From the NCBI RefSeq assembly GCF_023715645.1, contig NZ_JAMBOP010000002.1, positions 124,001 through 188,000 of the forward strand: 64,000 bases of DNA, written 5' to 3'. The DNA comes from Bacillus cytotoxicus. Lineage in GTDB: Bacteria > Bacillota > Bacilli > Bacillales > Bacillaceae_G. A program made the position numbers and the translations under genes. Shown here piece by piece: positions 37,679 through 45,872 of this stretch. Positions within the stretch are counted from its first letter, which is position 1, and each line of letters begins with the position of its first letter. Under the pieces are notes generated by a model. The model searched no databases. It had not been told where the DNA came from and saw only the letters and a program-made list of their open reading frames with translations.

Positions 37679-38257
37679 ACGGATTATTAAATTTATAATT
37701 TCTCCACTCGCCGTTAATTTTCCTTGCCCTGCTAAATACAGCGGATAGAAGAATCCACTATAGAACAAGTAGCTTTCCAAGAACACACTTGCTACCATTG
37801 CCATGTATAGCTCTTTTTTTGTTACTTGAGGCTTTAATAAACGACGATAGTAATTTGTAATGATACTTGATTTTTTCTCAAGTATCGGATGTGTATCTAC
37901 CCATTCAAAAATCCCATCAATTTCTTCTTCAGTTGCAAGTGTTGTAAAAATGTGACTGTAACTTTTCGCGTGTACTTCTTCCATAGCTCCCATGAACGCA
38001 AGCACACTCTTTGCTTGTAAGTTCTCAAGGTGCACAAGAATAAGTGGCATTCCCTCGCCGCCTTGCTTCGTATCTAGAAGTGTTAATCCTCCAAGTACAC
38101 GCTTATAAGCAATTTGTTCTTCCTTCGATAACTGCACCCACGTATTTTTGTCAGAAGAAACTGCGATCTCCTCTTCTGTCCAAAACTGAGCGATGTTTTG
38201 CTTCCAAAACATTAAACTAAAATCGTCCTCTTTCTTGTTCCAGTTTACCGCGCGCAT
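37679..38257 (-). CDS. nrdF: Ribonucleotide reductase small subunit, exon 1
   Basis: First 193 codons of the class Ib radical-generating subunit, starting MRAVNWNKKEDDFSLMFWKQ. Metal ligands are in LLDT (Asp about residue 67) and EEVHAKSYSHIF (Glu, His and the radical Tyr, about residues 95-105), with another Glu in FLESYLFYSGF. The intron follows the Arg directly before the last ligands. It is separated from nrdE by 380 nt with hairpins and a repeat. Confidence 0.95.
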
Positions 38258-38286
38258 TGAATCGCCCCTTTATTATATTGTTGCAT

Positions 38287-38346
38287 CGTTCTAACGTGCG
38301 GTAAAACTTCCATTTCATAATGAAAATCTCACCGCACGTTAGAACG
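38287..38346. other. Perfect 16-bp inverted repeat between nrdE and nrdF
   Basis: CGTTCTAACGTGCGGT and ACCGCACGTTAGAACG separated by 28 nt. In the nrd mRNA this is a stable stem just before the nrdF ribosome site. There is no T tract, so it is not an ordinary terminator. Confidence 0.75.
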
Positions 38347-38361
38347 TAAATTTGATTACTT

Positions 38362-38397
38362 AGCATGAGCAGGGTTTAGAAAAACCCTGCTCATGCT
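38362..38397. other. Second perfect 16-bp hairpin between nrdE and nrdF
   Basis: AGCATGAGCAGGGTTT and AAACCCTGCTCATGCT with a 4-nt loop, next to the family A repeat. In the minus RNA no T run follows. It may be a processing or stability stem. Confidence 0.75.
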
Positions 38398-38399
38398 GT

Positions 38400-38595
38400 T
38401 TTATATATCCATTTTTTATTTTTCGACAGCTAAATCCCTGCTATGCAGAATAAAAAGTAACCTACAATCATTTTCTCTTTCTGTTTTTACTTCGCATGTG
38501 GCAGAAAAAGGCCCTGACCGCTTCTATGCATGGCCAGATACTCTCTTCCATCCAAAAAGAGGGGTCTTATGTCGTTTTTTTTAATTGATGTATAT
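38400..38595 (+). repeat. Family A repeat inside the nrd operon
   Basis: Full-length copy between nrdE and nrdF: CTGCTATGCAGAAT head, CGCATGTGGCAGAAAAAGGC, CTGACCGCTTCTATGCATGG and GAGGGGTCTTATGTC. It is transcribed in antisense orientation within the operon. Confidence 0.85.
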
Positions 38596-38637
38596 ATAAT
38601 AACTATCAATTGTATACTCTTCTACTAAAAAAACACA

Positions 38638-39594
38638 TTATACTGTGCAGGCTACACACTCTTCCACACTTAACTTACGTGTTCTTGTGTAATACAAGCT
38701 CTTTAATCCTTTTTTATGAGCATAAATATAGTAACGTGCTAACTCACGAGTAGAAATATCACTATTTACGTAAAGAATTGTACTAATCCCTTGGTCAATA
38801 TGCTCTTGAACTTCTGCGATTAAATCAATGAGCTTAAACTGATTCATATCGTAAGAAGATTTGTAGTACCAGAACGTATCTTTTGATAAGTACGGCATTG
38901 GATAATATGTCGTAGCATTCGCATACGTTCTTGATTCAATTTGGCTTACGATCGGCATCACAGAAGATGTGGCATTCTGCACGTAACTGATCGACTGCGT
39001 CGGAGCAATTGCTAATCTATATGAATTATATAAACCATGTTTCTGTACTTGTTCTTTTAAGCTTGTCCAATCTTCTTTTGTTGGAACATGAATTCCTTCG
39101 AATAACTGCTGTACTTTCTCAGTTACTGGGCTATAATCCGTTGTTTCATACTTCTCAAAGTATGTGCCATTTGCATAATCTGACTTATCAAAGTCTTTAA
39201 ATGTTTCGCCCTTCTCTTTCGAAATTTCCATACTCTTTTCGATGGAGTAGTAGTTCAGCATCATAAAGAACGTACGAGCAAACTCTTTCGCTTCTGCACT
39301 TTCATAAGCGATTTTATTTTTTGCTAAATATCCGTGTAAGTTCATCGCCCCAAGACCGACAGAATGAAGCTCCTCATTTGCTTTTTTCACAGTCGGTGCG
39401 TTCGGAATAATTGTCATATCAGAAACAGCCGTTAAAGCTTCCATTCCCGCATGAACCGCTTCACGCATTTCTTTATTCTCCATCACATTCACGATATTTA
39501 GTGAACCTAAGTTACAGTTAATATCACGACGGATAATGTCATCTGTACCATAATCGTTGATTTCAGATGTTTCTTGTAACTGGAAGATTTCAGT
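38638..39594 (-). CDS. nrdE: Ribonucleotide reductase large subunit, exon 3
   Basis: C-terminal 318 codons of NrdE. Begins at ACT of the active-site motif C|TEIFQLQ, contains RRDINCNLGSLN with the second cysteine of the redox pair, the YY radical-transfer pair in KSLYYTRTRK, and ends with the CVACTV tail that reduces the active site. Joined to exons 1 and 2 in the same phase, giving 694 residues, normal for class Ib. Confidence 0.93.
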   Translation of the reverse strand, partial: TEIFQLQETSEINDYGTDDIIRRDINCNLGSLNIVNVMENKEMREAVHAGMEALTAVSDMTIIPNAPTVKKANEELHSVGLGAMNLHGYLAKNKIAYESAEAKEFARTFFMMLNYYSIEKSMEISKEKGETFKDFDKSDYANGTYFEKYETTDYSPVTEKVQQLFEGIHVPTKEDWTSLKEQVQKHGLYNSYRLAIAPTQSISYVQNATSSVMPIVSQIESRTYANATTYYPMPYLSKDTFWYYKSSYDMNQFKLIDLIAEVQEHIDQGISTILYVNSDISTRELARYYIYAHKKGLKSLYYTRTRKLSVEECVACTV

Positions 39595-40678
39595 CTCGAA
39601 TGTTCAACCGAGGTCGCTACTCTCAGCCCGTTGTTTACACAACTGCTGTATGTCACCATACAGGACAGACTATATCATCACCTACAGCATAACCTGATTA
39701 GGTGCTCCGCTTTTCGAACGCCAATTGCTTGCGCTCTACTCCCATATGGGATAGTCGTTAGGCTTTTACTTATCTTATTCTTTCAGAAAGTCTCTTATAA
39801 TTAGGATACTTTTCACTATCTAAACGTCTTATGACAGTTGGAGTTGATACTCCTAATGATTCAGCAGCTTCTTTAATGCTCTCATATACTAAACCATTAA
39901 CACTCACCTTACATGTTGGGTTATTCGACTTTTTTTGCACTTTCTTCTTTGAAGAAATTCTCTTCCATTCTGGATAAGTGTCACTATCTAAACGATAACT
40001 TACAGTCGTTACCCCTAAATTTAAAGCTTTTGCAACCTCAGTTTGACTTTTATAATAAATCCCTTCAATGATAACAGCACTAGAATTGGCTTGTTTCACA
40101 GACTCAATCATTCTTGTAGTCTTAGCTCTACCATATTGATGATTACCTTTTCCACTCATTTGTTTTCTTCTCATTTCACGAATCTCCTCTTTTCGAGGAT
40201 TATTAGAAAAGATATCGCCACCAATAGCAGTAAGCTTAACATTGTAGTATTCTTGTGAATTTACAGCATCAAGATTAATAATATATTCTTCCTCTAAGCG
40301 ATTTAATTCTTCTTTAGAAAATGCTTCAACTAGTATATGTTTTTCAAAATTTTCTTTCCCATACTTTCTAATCGCTCGTTGAAGGTATAATCCAGATCCT
40401 AAGTATTTTCGCCAATCATTTTGTCTTTGGTATATACATTTACCAATATACTTCATTCCATTTATTTTGTTTACTGTCACATAAATAAAACCATAAGGGA
40501 CTTTCTGATCCATTTCATCTGCCACCTTCTGCATCTAGATTCCCAAATACAGTAATTAACAGGAAGCAATTAATTTTATAAGATAAGATTTAGCACGGTA
40601 GGTTACCTCATTTTTGAGGCTTTCCCCGTTTAACGGAGTTTTCGACTAGTATTTCTACTAGAAGGTGCTACTTAGTTA
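39595..40678 (-). mobile_element. Group I intron with homing endonuclease in nrdE (1084 nt)
   Basis: Exon 2 ends TGT (the thiyl-radical cysteine in MSNLC), the intron ends G before ACT. Core R and S elements are seen near the 3' end (CCTAACGACTATCCC and GATGATATAGTCTGTCC). The endonuclease gene occupies the centre, in a peripheral loop. Splicing restores NLCTEIF. Confidence 0.9.
39770..40513 (-). CDS. GIY-YIG homing endonuclease
   Basis: 247 residues from the ATG 8 nt after AAGGTGG. The N-terminal GIY-YIG nuclease domain has GFIYVTVNKINGMKYIGK (residues 8-25, the GIY and YIG pair), an Arg in QNDWRKYLGSG and the Glu in NRLEEEYI. Two similar C-terminal DNA-binding modules follow (SQTEVAKALNLGVTTVSYRL and SIKEAAESLGVSTPTVIRRL), of the intron-encoded-nuclease repeat (NUMOD) type. 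It should cut intronless nrdE alleles at the insertion site and so spread the intron. Confidence 0.93.
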   Translation of the reverse strand: MDQKVPYGFIYVTVNKINGMKYIGKCIYQRQNDWRKYLGSGLYLQRAIRKYGKENFEKHILVEAFSKEELNRLEEEYIINLDAVNSQEYYNVKLTAIGGDIFSNNPRKEEIREMRRKQMSGKGNHQYGRAKTTRMIESVKQANSSAVIIEGIYYKSQTEVAKALNLGVTTVSYRLDSDTYPEWKRISSKKKVQKKSNNPTCKVSVNGLVYESIKEAAESLGVSTPTVIRRLDSEKYPNYKRLSERIR

Positions 40679-41107
40679 ACACAAGTTCGACATCTTCACA
40701 GTTCCAATACCCTTTAACGGATGTTGCTTATTCGCATTTGATTTAAACATTAAGTATGGATAACCAGACTCAAGCTGAATCATTGCAATTTTAATGAGCA
40801 TATCGCGTGTGCTAATATCAAGCTGTTTCTTCTTGATATTTGGATTGCTCATCAATTCGTCATACATTTCATCAATGTCGATATCATCTAAATGTTTTCC
40901 GTACTCTTTATACACTGTATAAGGCGCGAAAACATGGAATGGTTCGTTTTTCTCAGCAAGCTCAAAGAACTTACTTGGAACAATAATTCCGATAGAAAGA
41001 GACTGAATACGGCTCTTCTCGTCGGCATTTATTTTTTTTGTATCGAGGAACTCAATAATATCCCAATGGAAAATATTTAAATATACTGCTCCTGCACCTT
41101 TTCTTTG
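40679..41107 (-). CDS. nrdE: Ribonucleotide reductase large subunit, exon 2
   Basis: 143 codons from QRKGAGAVYLNIFHWDIIEF to KMSNLC. It holds the substrate-phosphate-binding RKGAGAVYL loop and ends on the cysteine that forms the thiyl radical (N-x-C of the N-C-E active site). Both ends are intron junctions in phase 0. Confidence 0.93.
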
Positions 41108-41435
41108 CATCTTGTTACTCCATACTTTTAAAACATATGGGGGATAGTCATTTCTGCTACCCTCTCTATATCGCTATAGAGTTCAGACCATATCTTCTTC
41201 TCACCAAATTCTTTGTTTGGTTGGTTTGAGAAGCCAGGTTCGAGCTATATAGTCACCTACATAGCTACTTGGTCGTTGAACCTTCTCCTTATCTTATAGA
41301 CTTAGGAGCTTGGCTGCTGATTTCCTGCAATCTTGGATTTTTAGGGGGCGCTACGTAATTTCTCCGTAGTATCCTACCTCGATATACTCAGGCGTTCCAG
41401 CAATTGACCCAGTTTTATAGTTGAGCCATAAGTTA
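41108..41435 (-). mobile_element. Group I intron 1 in nrdE (328 nt, no ORF)
   Basis: Exon 1 ends GGT, the intron ends G, and splicing joins NQLG to QRKGAGAV. Conserved P (TCAATTGCTGGAACGCC), Q (AATCAGCAGC), R (GTTCAACGACCA) and S (AAGATATGGTC) are all present. Closely related in the core to the nrdF intron. Confidence 0.9.
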
Positions 41436-42134
41436 ACCCAACTGATTCGCATACGAAAACGAATCTTCAAGTAATTTCATAACTGGTACGACACCACTTG
41501 CTGCATTCTCGATACCTTTAATTTGTTCACCGCGTGCTCGTAGTTTGCTCAAGTTGAGCGCTACGCCGCCACCGATTTTTGATAGCTGCATCGCAGTATT
41601 AATATTAAACCCAATCGAATTTAAGCTGTCGTCCATCTCTAACAAGAAACAAGACACCATTTCTCCTCTTCTGCTTCTTCCTGCATTTAAAAAGGTTGGT
41701 GTCGCTGGTTGATAGTTTTGTTTGACAATCATACTTGCGAATTGTTTCGCCTTCTGGACGTTTCCTCGACCTAAGTATAACGATACAATTGCTACGCGAT
41801 CAGGATAGCTTTCTAAGTATTGTTTTTGATCATTCGTTTTTAACGCGTAATCTTTATAAAACTTAGATGCTGCCATATAAGATTGAAATTCGAACTTTTC
41901 ACCATATGCGATATCGTATACAGCTTCCACCTCGTCTATCTTATACTCGCTTAACACATCGTAGTAGTAATCATGTTCTAACATGTACTCGATGCGCTTC
42001 GCCACGCTATCAAAATGAACGGTATTCTCTTTCGCTTCTTCCATAAAGACAGCTAGTGCCTCTTTATCTTTGTGAAGCTGATAGAACCCGTCCTGCATTT
42101 GCGTGATCTCATTATTCAATTCAATGTGTCGCAA
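41436..42134 (-). CDS. nrdE: Ribonucleotide reductase large subunit, exon 1
   Basis: First 233 codons of the class Ib catalytic subunit: MRHIELNNEITQMQDGFYQL at the start, ATPTFLNAGRSRRGEMVSCF with the first redox cysteine (about residue 165), and KIGGGVALNLSKLRARG. It overlaps the end of nrdI by 14 nt. Class Ib enzymes use NrdI-activated dimanganese NrdF and make dNDPs. Confidence 0.95.
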
Positions 42135-42480
42135 TCTCCAGCACCCTCTCTTTAAATAATTCTACATCTTTATTTGTTCCAGATAACTCAAATTTTGATA
42201 CCACCGGTACCTCATATCTCGTTGCAATCTTGTCTGCGCTTGCCCCAAACATATCTCCCCAATTGCGATTTCCGCTTGCAGATACTCCTTTTAAGCGGTC
42301 ATGATTACGTTCTAAAAATTTCAAAACACGTTCCGGCACATTTCCAAAACCTGTTGTATACGTAATAAGGACAAATTCTTCATCTAATACGAGATTTTCA
42401 TTAATTTGAACGGCCGGCATATTTAATTTGTGTATGAAACGCTTCACGTTTCCTGTCATAGAATCATATGCAACTAACAT
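42121..42480 (-). CDS. nrdI: NrdI flavodoxin
   Basis: 119-residue flavodoxin-like protein that supplies oxidant to assemble the Mn-tyrosyl radical in NrdF. The flavin loop reads AYDSMTGNVKRF (residues 4-15), and TTGFGNVPERVLKFLERN and SGNRNWGDMFGA are typical. First gene of the operon, start after GGGGG, overlapping nrdE. Confidence 0.96.
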   Translation of the reverse strand: MLVAYDSMTGNVKRFIHKLNMPAVQINENLVLDEEFVLITYTTGFGNVPERVLKFLERNHDRLKGVSASGNRNWGDMFGASADKIATRYEVPVVSKFELSGTNKDVELFKERVLEIATH

Positions 42481-42530
42481 CTCCGACCCCCCTCTTACAC
42501 CTTTTCACATCATGTTCGTTCTTGATGATT

Positions 42531-42546
42531 TCTCTATATATTGTAT
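42531..42546. promoter_or_regulatory. NrdR-box-like site 1
   Basis: TCTCTATATATTGTAT resembles the consensus ACACTATATATAGTGT. Its centre is 32 bp (three helical turns) from site 2, the spacing typical of NrdR pairs. Confidence 0.55.
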
Positions 42547-42562
42547 TACTTTTTAAAAAAGG

Positions 42563-42578
42563 ACACAAGATATATGTA
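42563..42578. promoter_or_regulatory. NrdR-box-like site 2
   Basis: ACACAAGATATATGTA, in phase with site 1 and upstream of nrdI. Confidence 0.5.
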
Positions 42579-42789
42579 TAATTTCTTTCTTTTTAAAAAT
42601 TTATTTTTTCGACAAAAACGGCCGATCTTTTTACAATACAAAGAATATGAAACAACATTCTAAAAGACATGTCAATAAAGTGTATTTCAAAAAAGTTGTC
42701 AACGGATTTAGCCACATTTCCAAAAAAGTTCCTCGCATCAAATTGTCAAAAAAAGAAACATAAATGCGAAATCTACTTCTCATTTGTCA

Positions 42790-42826
42790 TAAAAAAACGA
42801 ACAGTCTCCTTATTAGAAACTGTTCG
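42790..42826 (-). terminator. Terminator of the YolD-like gene pair
   Basis: CGAACAGT/ACTGTTCG stem with TTTTTTT on the minus strand, lying downstream of the repeat that follows the YolD-like gene. Confidence 0.75.
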
Positions 42827-42844
42827 AAACCGGTTACATACTAT

Positions 42845-42962
42845 ATATAAATCCTGATTAAAAACAGGACATAAAAACCATTTTCTTTTTAGATGGTCGA
42901 GTGCGACTGGCCATGCGTAGAAGCGGTCTGGGCCTTTTTCTACCGCATGTAATGTTTAGCTC
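42845..42962 (-). repeat. Family A repeat, reverse copy (shortened)
   Basis: TTTTTAGATGGTCGAGTGCG through AGCGGTCTGGGCCTTTTTCT to CGCATGTAATGTTTAG. The head half is missing. It lies between the YolD-like gene and its terminator. Confidence 0.8.
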
Positions 42963-42970
42963 GTGCACTT

Positions 42971-43288
42971 CTATTCTTGAAGCTCTACGCGCACGATATC
43001 GCTCAAAAAGATATGATAGAAAATTTCATCTTTACATTGCATCGTAAAAACTGGTGATTCTTCATCGAAATAGGCAATTGTACCTTTAACTTTTTGAACA
43101 GAATTTTGAATTTTTGCTATTACAATCACACTTTGTTCTTGTTCATATGCCATTTTTAATTGCCCTATCATTTCCTTCATTCGCTTTCGCTTCTCCGGAA
43201 ACATAACCATCCCAACAAATTTTCTTCCTTTCTCATCTTTCCAAAAACAGTCCCAGTGCGGAAGTATTCCTTGTTTAAACTCTCCCAA
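42971..43288 (-). CDS. YolD-like protein
   Basis: 105 residues starting GEFKQGILPHWDCFWKDEKG from a TTG spaced 6 nt after GGAG. It has the YolD domain pattern: MFPEKRKRMKEMIGQ near the start and a beta-rich end (VKGTIAYFDEESPVFTM, FLSDIVRVEL). YolD-like proteins often sit beside UV-damage polymerases; here no polymerase is adjacent. It is co-directional with the 64-residue gene 20 nt upstream. Confidence 0.8.
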   Translation of the reverse strand: MGEFKQGILPHWDCFWKDEKGRKFVGMVMFPEKRKRMKEMIGQLKMAYEQEQSVIVIAKIQNSVQKVKGTIAYFDEESPVFTMQCKDEIFYHIFLSDIVRVELQE

Positions 43289-43308
43289 ATAATCTCCTCT
43301 CCTTTCCC

Positions 43309-43503
43309 TTACGAACGCGGCATTTCCATATATGTATAAATGATTTTCGCGCCATGCTGTGCGTTACCTCGAAAATGTTTAAAGTCTTCTCGCTCTACTA
43401 AAACTTCACGAAATGTATAAAATACTTCTTTTGTTACAATATATTCTTGTATTTCATTATTTTTCAGCTGATCTAAAATTATATTTACTTGTTGTTTATC
43501 CAT
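43309..43503 (-). CDS. Small protein upstream of the YolD-like gene (64 aa)
   Basis: Starts MDKQQVNIILDQLKNNEIQE and ends IYTYMEMPRS. Amphipathic helices, a basic region FKHFRGNAQHGAK, no membrane segment. In B. subtilis a small protein (YqzH) accompanies a YolD protein and a Y-family polymerase; this may be a related pair without the polymerase, but similarity is not clear. GAGGGGA ribosome site. Confidence 0.75.
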   Translation of the reverse strand: MDKQQVNIILDQLKNNEIQEYIVTKEVFYTFREVLVEREDFKHFRGNAQHGAKIIYTYMEMPRS

Positions 43504-43631
43504 ACGAATCCCCTCTCTGTCGTATTCTTATTTCACGACTACTTTTAAATATATCCAGTACTATTCCAGCAAATCATTTTTTATCATGCTACCTCTTATG
43601 ATACAATAAAATGGATACCAGGAGGGATAAC

Positions 43632-44189
43632 ATGATTCGAAAAGCAAAACAAACAGATGCTAAAGCAATTTCTCCCTTATTGTACAACGCACTTCATGAA
43701 ATTGCTGAAAAATTGACAGGCGGCACAAACGAAACAGAAGTTCTAGAAGGTTTAGAATATTGGTTTACGAAAAAGGAAAACCGACTCAGTTATGAAAATT
43801 GTTTCGTTGCAGAACGAGATGGAAAGGCTGTTGGTATTATTGTATCCTACCACGGAAGTGACGCAACTAAACTAGATAACAGAATCGTAAAACGATTACG
43901 AGATGTGAAACAAGATTCTTCTATTATATTAGAAAAAGAAGCAGAGGAAGATGAATATTATATCGATACTCTATCGGTTTCTGCTAAATATGGCGGACAA
44001 GGCATCGGTTCAAATTTAATTTCTACAGTTGAAGCACATGCTCAAAAAAAAGGGCATGAAAAAATTGCATTACTAGTAAACTTAGAAAACAAATCTGCGT
44101 TTTCTCTTTATAAAAAACTCGGTTATAAACAAGATAACATACTTTCACTTGTGGGCGAACCATATGCTCACTTAGTTAAAAATATATAA
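43632..44189 (+). CDS. GNAT-family N-acetyltransferase
   Basis: 185 residues from MIRKAKQTDAKAISPLLYNA, ATG 8 nt after AGGAGG. Acetyl-CoA-binding motif A is YIDTLSVSAKYGGQGIGSNLI (about residue 115), and motif B is NKSAFSLYKKLGYKQ (about residue 160). Substrate unknown. Monocistronic with its own terminator; family A repeats follow. Confidence 0.9.
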   Translation: MIRKAKQTDAKAISPLLYNALHEIAEKLTGGTNETEVLEGLEYWFTKKENRLSYENCFVAERDGKAVGIIVSYHGSDATKLDNRIVKRLRDVKQDSSIILEKEAEEDEYYIDTLSVSAKYGGQGIGSNLISTVEAHAQKKGHEKIALLVNLENKSAFSLYKKLGYKQDNILSLVGEPYAHLVKNI

Positions 44190-44199
44190 TAGAATAGAG

Positions 44200-44233
44200 C
44201 GGCACAATTAATCATAATTGTGCCGCTCTATTC
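44200..44233 (+). terminator. Terminator of the GNAT gene
   Basis: AGAGCGGCACAATTA/TAATTGTGCCGCTCT perfect 15-bp stem with a short T-rich end. Confidence 0.85.
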
Positions 44234-44236
44234 CAT

Positions 44237-44415
44237 ATATCCACTTTAATTTTCCGCCATCCAATTTGCTGTTATGTAAAACAAAAGGTGATATATACTC
44301 GTTTACTCACTTTGTTTTAACATTGCACGTGGCAGGAAAAGGCACTGACCGCTTCTATCCATGGCCAGTCGCTCTCGCCCTTCTAAAAAGAAATGGGTTT
44401 TTATATCAGTTTTTT
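44237..44415 (+). repeat. Family A repeat copy (first of a tandem pair)
   Basis: CACGTGGCAGGAAAAGGCAC, CTGACCGCTTCTATCCATGG, AAAAAGAAATGGGTTTTTAT. Followed directly by another copy. Confidence 0.85.
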
Positions 44416-44417
44416 AA

Positions 44418-44568
44418 CACCTAGATTGCCGCTGTGCAGAATGCGGCATACCCGCTACTTGCCTGCTCCGTGGCAGAAATAGGTACTGACCGCTCCTACG
44501 CACAGCCAGACGCTCTCGCCTATCTAAAAAGAAAAGGGGTTTATGTCAGTTTTTCAATCTGAATCTAT
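44418..44568 (+). repeat. Family A repeat copy (second of a tandem pair)
   Basis: TTGCCGCTGTGCAGAATGCGG head with the usual middle shortened, CGTGGCAGAAATAGGTACTG, CGCACAGCCAGACGCTCTCG and AAAAGGGGTTTATGTC tail. Confidence 0.85.
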
Positions 44569-44585
44569 ATAAAAACACACTTGAA

Positions 44586-44744
44586 TTATTCAGCGCTTCC
44601 ATCTTCATGACTAGAAAAAGACGAAGCGCTATCAACCCCCTCATAGTATATGTATGTTTCATGTTCACGTATCATTTTTAATCTCGTATATGCAAATATA
44701 AACAATATAATAGCTATAAAGCTCCCTACAATCTCAAATACCAT
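44586..44744 (-). CDS. Small membrane protein (52 aa)
   Basis: Starts MVFEIVGSFIAIILFIFAYT after ATAGGAG. One N-terminal helix (residues 3-20) is followed by a charged, soluble tail rich in Ser and acidic residues (YYEGVDSASSF). Longer frames extend into a family A repeat and are not coding. Function unknown. It lies between two repeat copies. Confidence 0.65.
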   Translation of the reverse strand: MVFEIVGSFIAIILFIFAYTRLKMIREHETYIYYEGVDSASSFSSHEDGSAE

Positions 44745-44756
44745 ATGATCGTCTCC

Positions 44757-44950
44757 TATATAAATCCAACTTAATTTTCCAATCCACAAGTCACCGCTAC
44801 GCCAAGCAAAAAGGAACCTGCTACTTGCTTTCTCCCTTTGTTTGAACATCGCATGTGGCAGGAAAAGGCACTGACCGCTCCAATGCGTGGCCAGACACTC
44901 TCGTCCTCCCCTAAAAGAAGAGGTTTTATATCAGATTTTCAATTTGAATC
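44757..44950 (+). repeat. Family A repeat copy
   Basis: TATATAAATCCAACTTAATT junction, CAAGTCACCGCTACGCC head, CGCATGTGGCAGGAAAAGGC, CAATGCGTGGCCAGACACTC and AAAAGAAGAGGTTTTATATC. The rest up to 45135 is AT-rich promoter DNA for the next gene. Confidence 0.85.
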
Positions 44951-45135
44951 TATATATTCACCTTACACTAAATATGAGATTGATACTATAAATTCACTGT
45001 GAAAAATTACTATTTTTTTCAAAAAAATAGCATGGAAACATTTACAAAATAGAAAATATCGTTCACAATAAAGAAAAATACAAAAGAACGAAACTTGTTC
45101 TCTTTTTCGAAAAAATGTAACAAGGAGAGTTGTTT

Positions 45136-45321
45136 ATGGAAATCGCAGAAGCTGGAGATATCATTGAATTTAAAAACGGTTTACAAGGGCGCGTTCAAAA
45201 AGTAAATAAAAACTCCGTTATCGTCGATGTAACAATTATGGATAATTTTAGAGATTTAGATATGGAACCTCTTACTGTTGTCAATCATAAAAACTATACA
45301 ATTCTTACACAACATACATAG
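45136..45321 (+). CDS. YkvS-type DUF2187 protein
   Basis: 61 residues from MEIAEAGDIIEFKNGLQGRV, ATG 9 nt after AAGGAG. Small beta-barrel (KOW/SH3-like) protein: NSVIVDVTIMDNF and TVVNHKNYTIL are typical of the YkvS family. Function unknown. It converges on queF, with a shared terminator. Confidence 0.9.
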   Translation: MEIAEAGDIIEFKNGLQGRVQKVNKNSVIVDVTIMDNFRDLDMEPLTVVNHKNYTILTQHT

Positions 45322-45329
45322 AATACTAG

Positions 45330-45358
45330 AAAAGAGGAGGCATGCCCCCTCTTTTCTT
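45330..45358. terminator. Bidirectional terminator between ykvS-type gene and queF
   Basis: AAAAGAGGRGG/CCCCCTCTTTT stem around CATG; the queF stop begins at its edge. Confidence 0.85.
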
Positions 45359-45854
45359 AACGATTATCTACTGTTTCTGGATATAAATCATGATTCATTA
45401 AACGATATTCAGCCATTTTTTCATATTTTGTTCCAGGACGTCCATAGTTACAATATGGATCAATCGAAATACCGCCGCGTGGTGTAAATTTGCCCCATAC
45501 TTCAATATAGCGTGGATCCATTAGTTTAATTAAGTCATTCATAATAACATTCATACAATCTTCATGGAAATCTCCATGATTGCGGAAACTAAATAAATAT
45601 AATTTTAAAGATTTACTCTCTACCATTTTTTGTTCTGGAATGTAGCTAATATAAATTGTCGCAAAATCTGGTTGGCCTGTTTTCGGACATAAACTTGTAA
45701 ACTCTGGACAATTAAATTTTACAAAATAATCACGATTCGGGTGATTATTATCAAACGTCTCTAAAATTTCTGGGCTATATGCAAATAAATATTTTGTATT
45801 TTGGTTTCCTAATAATGTTACATCTTTTAAATCTTCATCTTTTCTTCCAGTCAT
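45357..45854 (-). CDS. queF: NADPH-dependent preQ0 reductase
   Basis: 165-residue short-form (YkvM-type) QueF reducing preQ0 to preQ1 for queuosine. The nucleophilic Cys is in [14 protein letters not shown] (about residue 56), and the QueF signature [15 protein letters not shown] follows (about residue 78). Last gene of queCDEF. Confidence 0.96.
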   Translation of the reverse strand: MTGRKDEDLKDVTLLGNQNTKYLFAYSPEILETFDNNHPNRDYFVKFNCPEFTSLCPKTGQPDFATIYISYIPEQKMVESKSLKLYLFSFRNHGDFHEDCMNVIMNDLIKLMDPRYIEVWGKFTPRGGISIDPYCNYGRPGTKYEKMAEYRLMNHDLYPETVDNR

Positions 45855-45872
45855 CTAAAAATCTCCCTTCAC

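Larger units (their letters stand above)
42481..42797. other. nrd promoter region
   Basis: Holds two NrdR-like boxes near nrdI (listed separately) and otherwise AT-rich DNA. A 62-codon plus-strand frame here has no ribosome site and runs into a hairpin. Confidence 0.5.

Noticed and set aside
38638-42134. Inteins or sequencing frameshifts in nrdE/nrdF
   Set aside because: The interruptions contain in-frame stops and group I intron core elements with proper T...G boundaries, so introns explain them.
42669-42857. 62-codon plus-strand frame upstream of nrdI
   Set aside because: No ribosome site, Lys/Ser-rich random composition, and it runs through a terminator hairpin.
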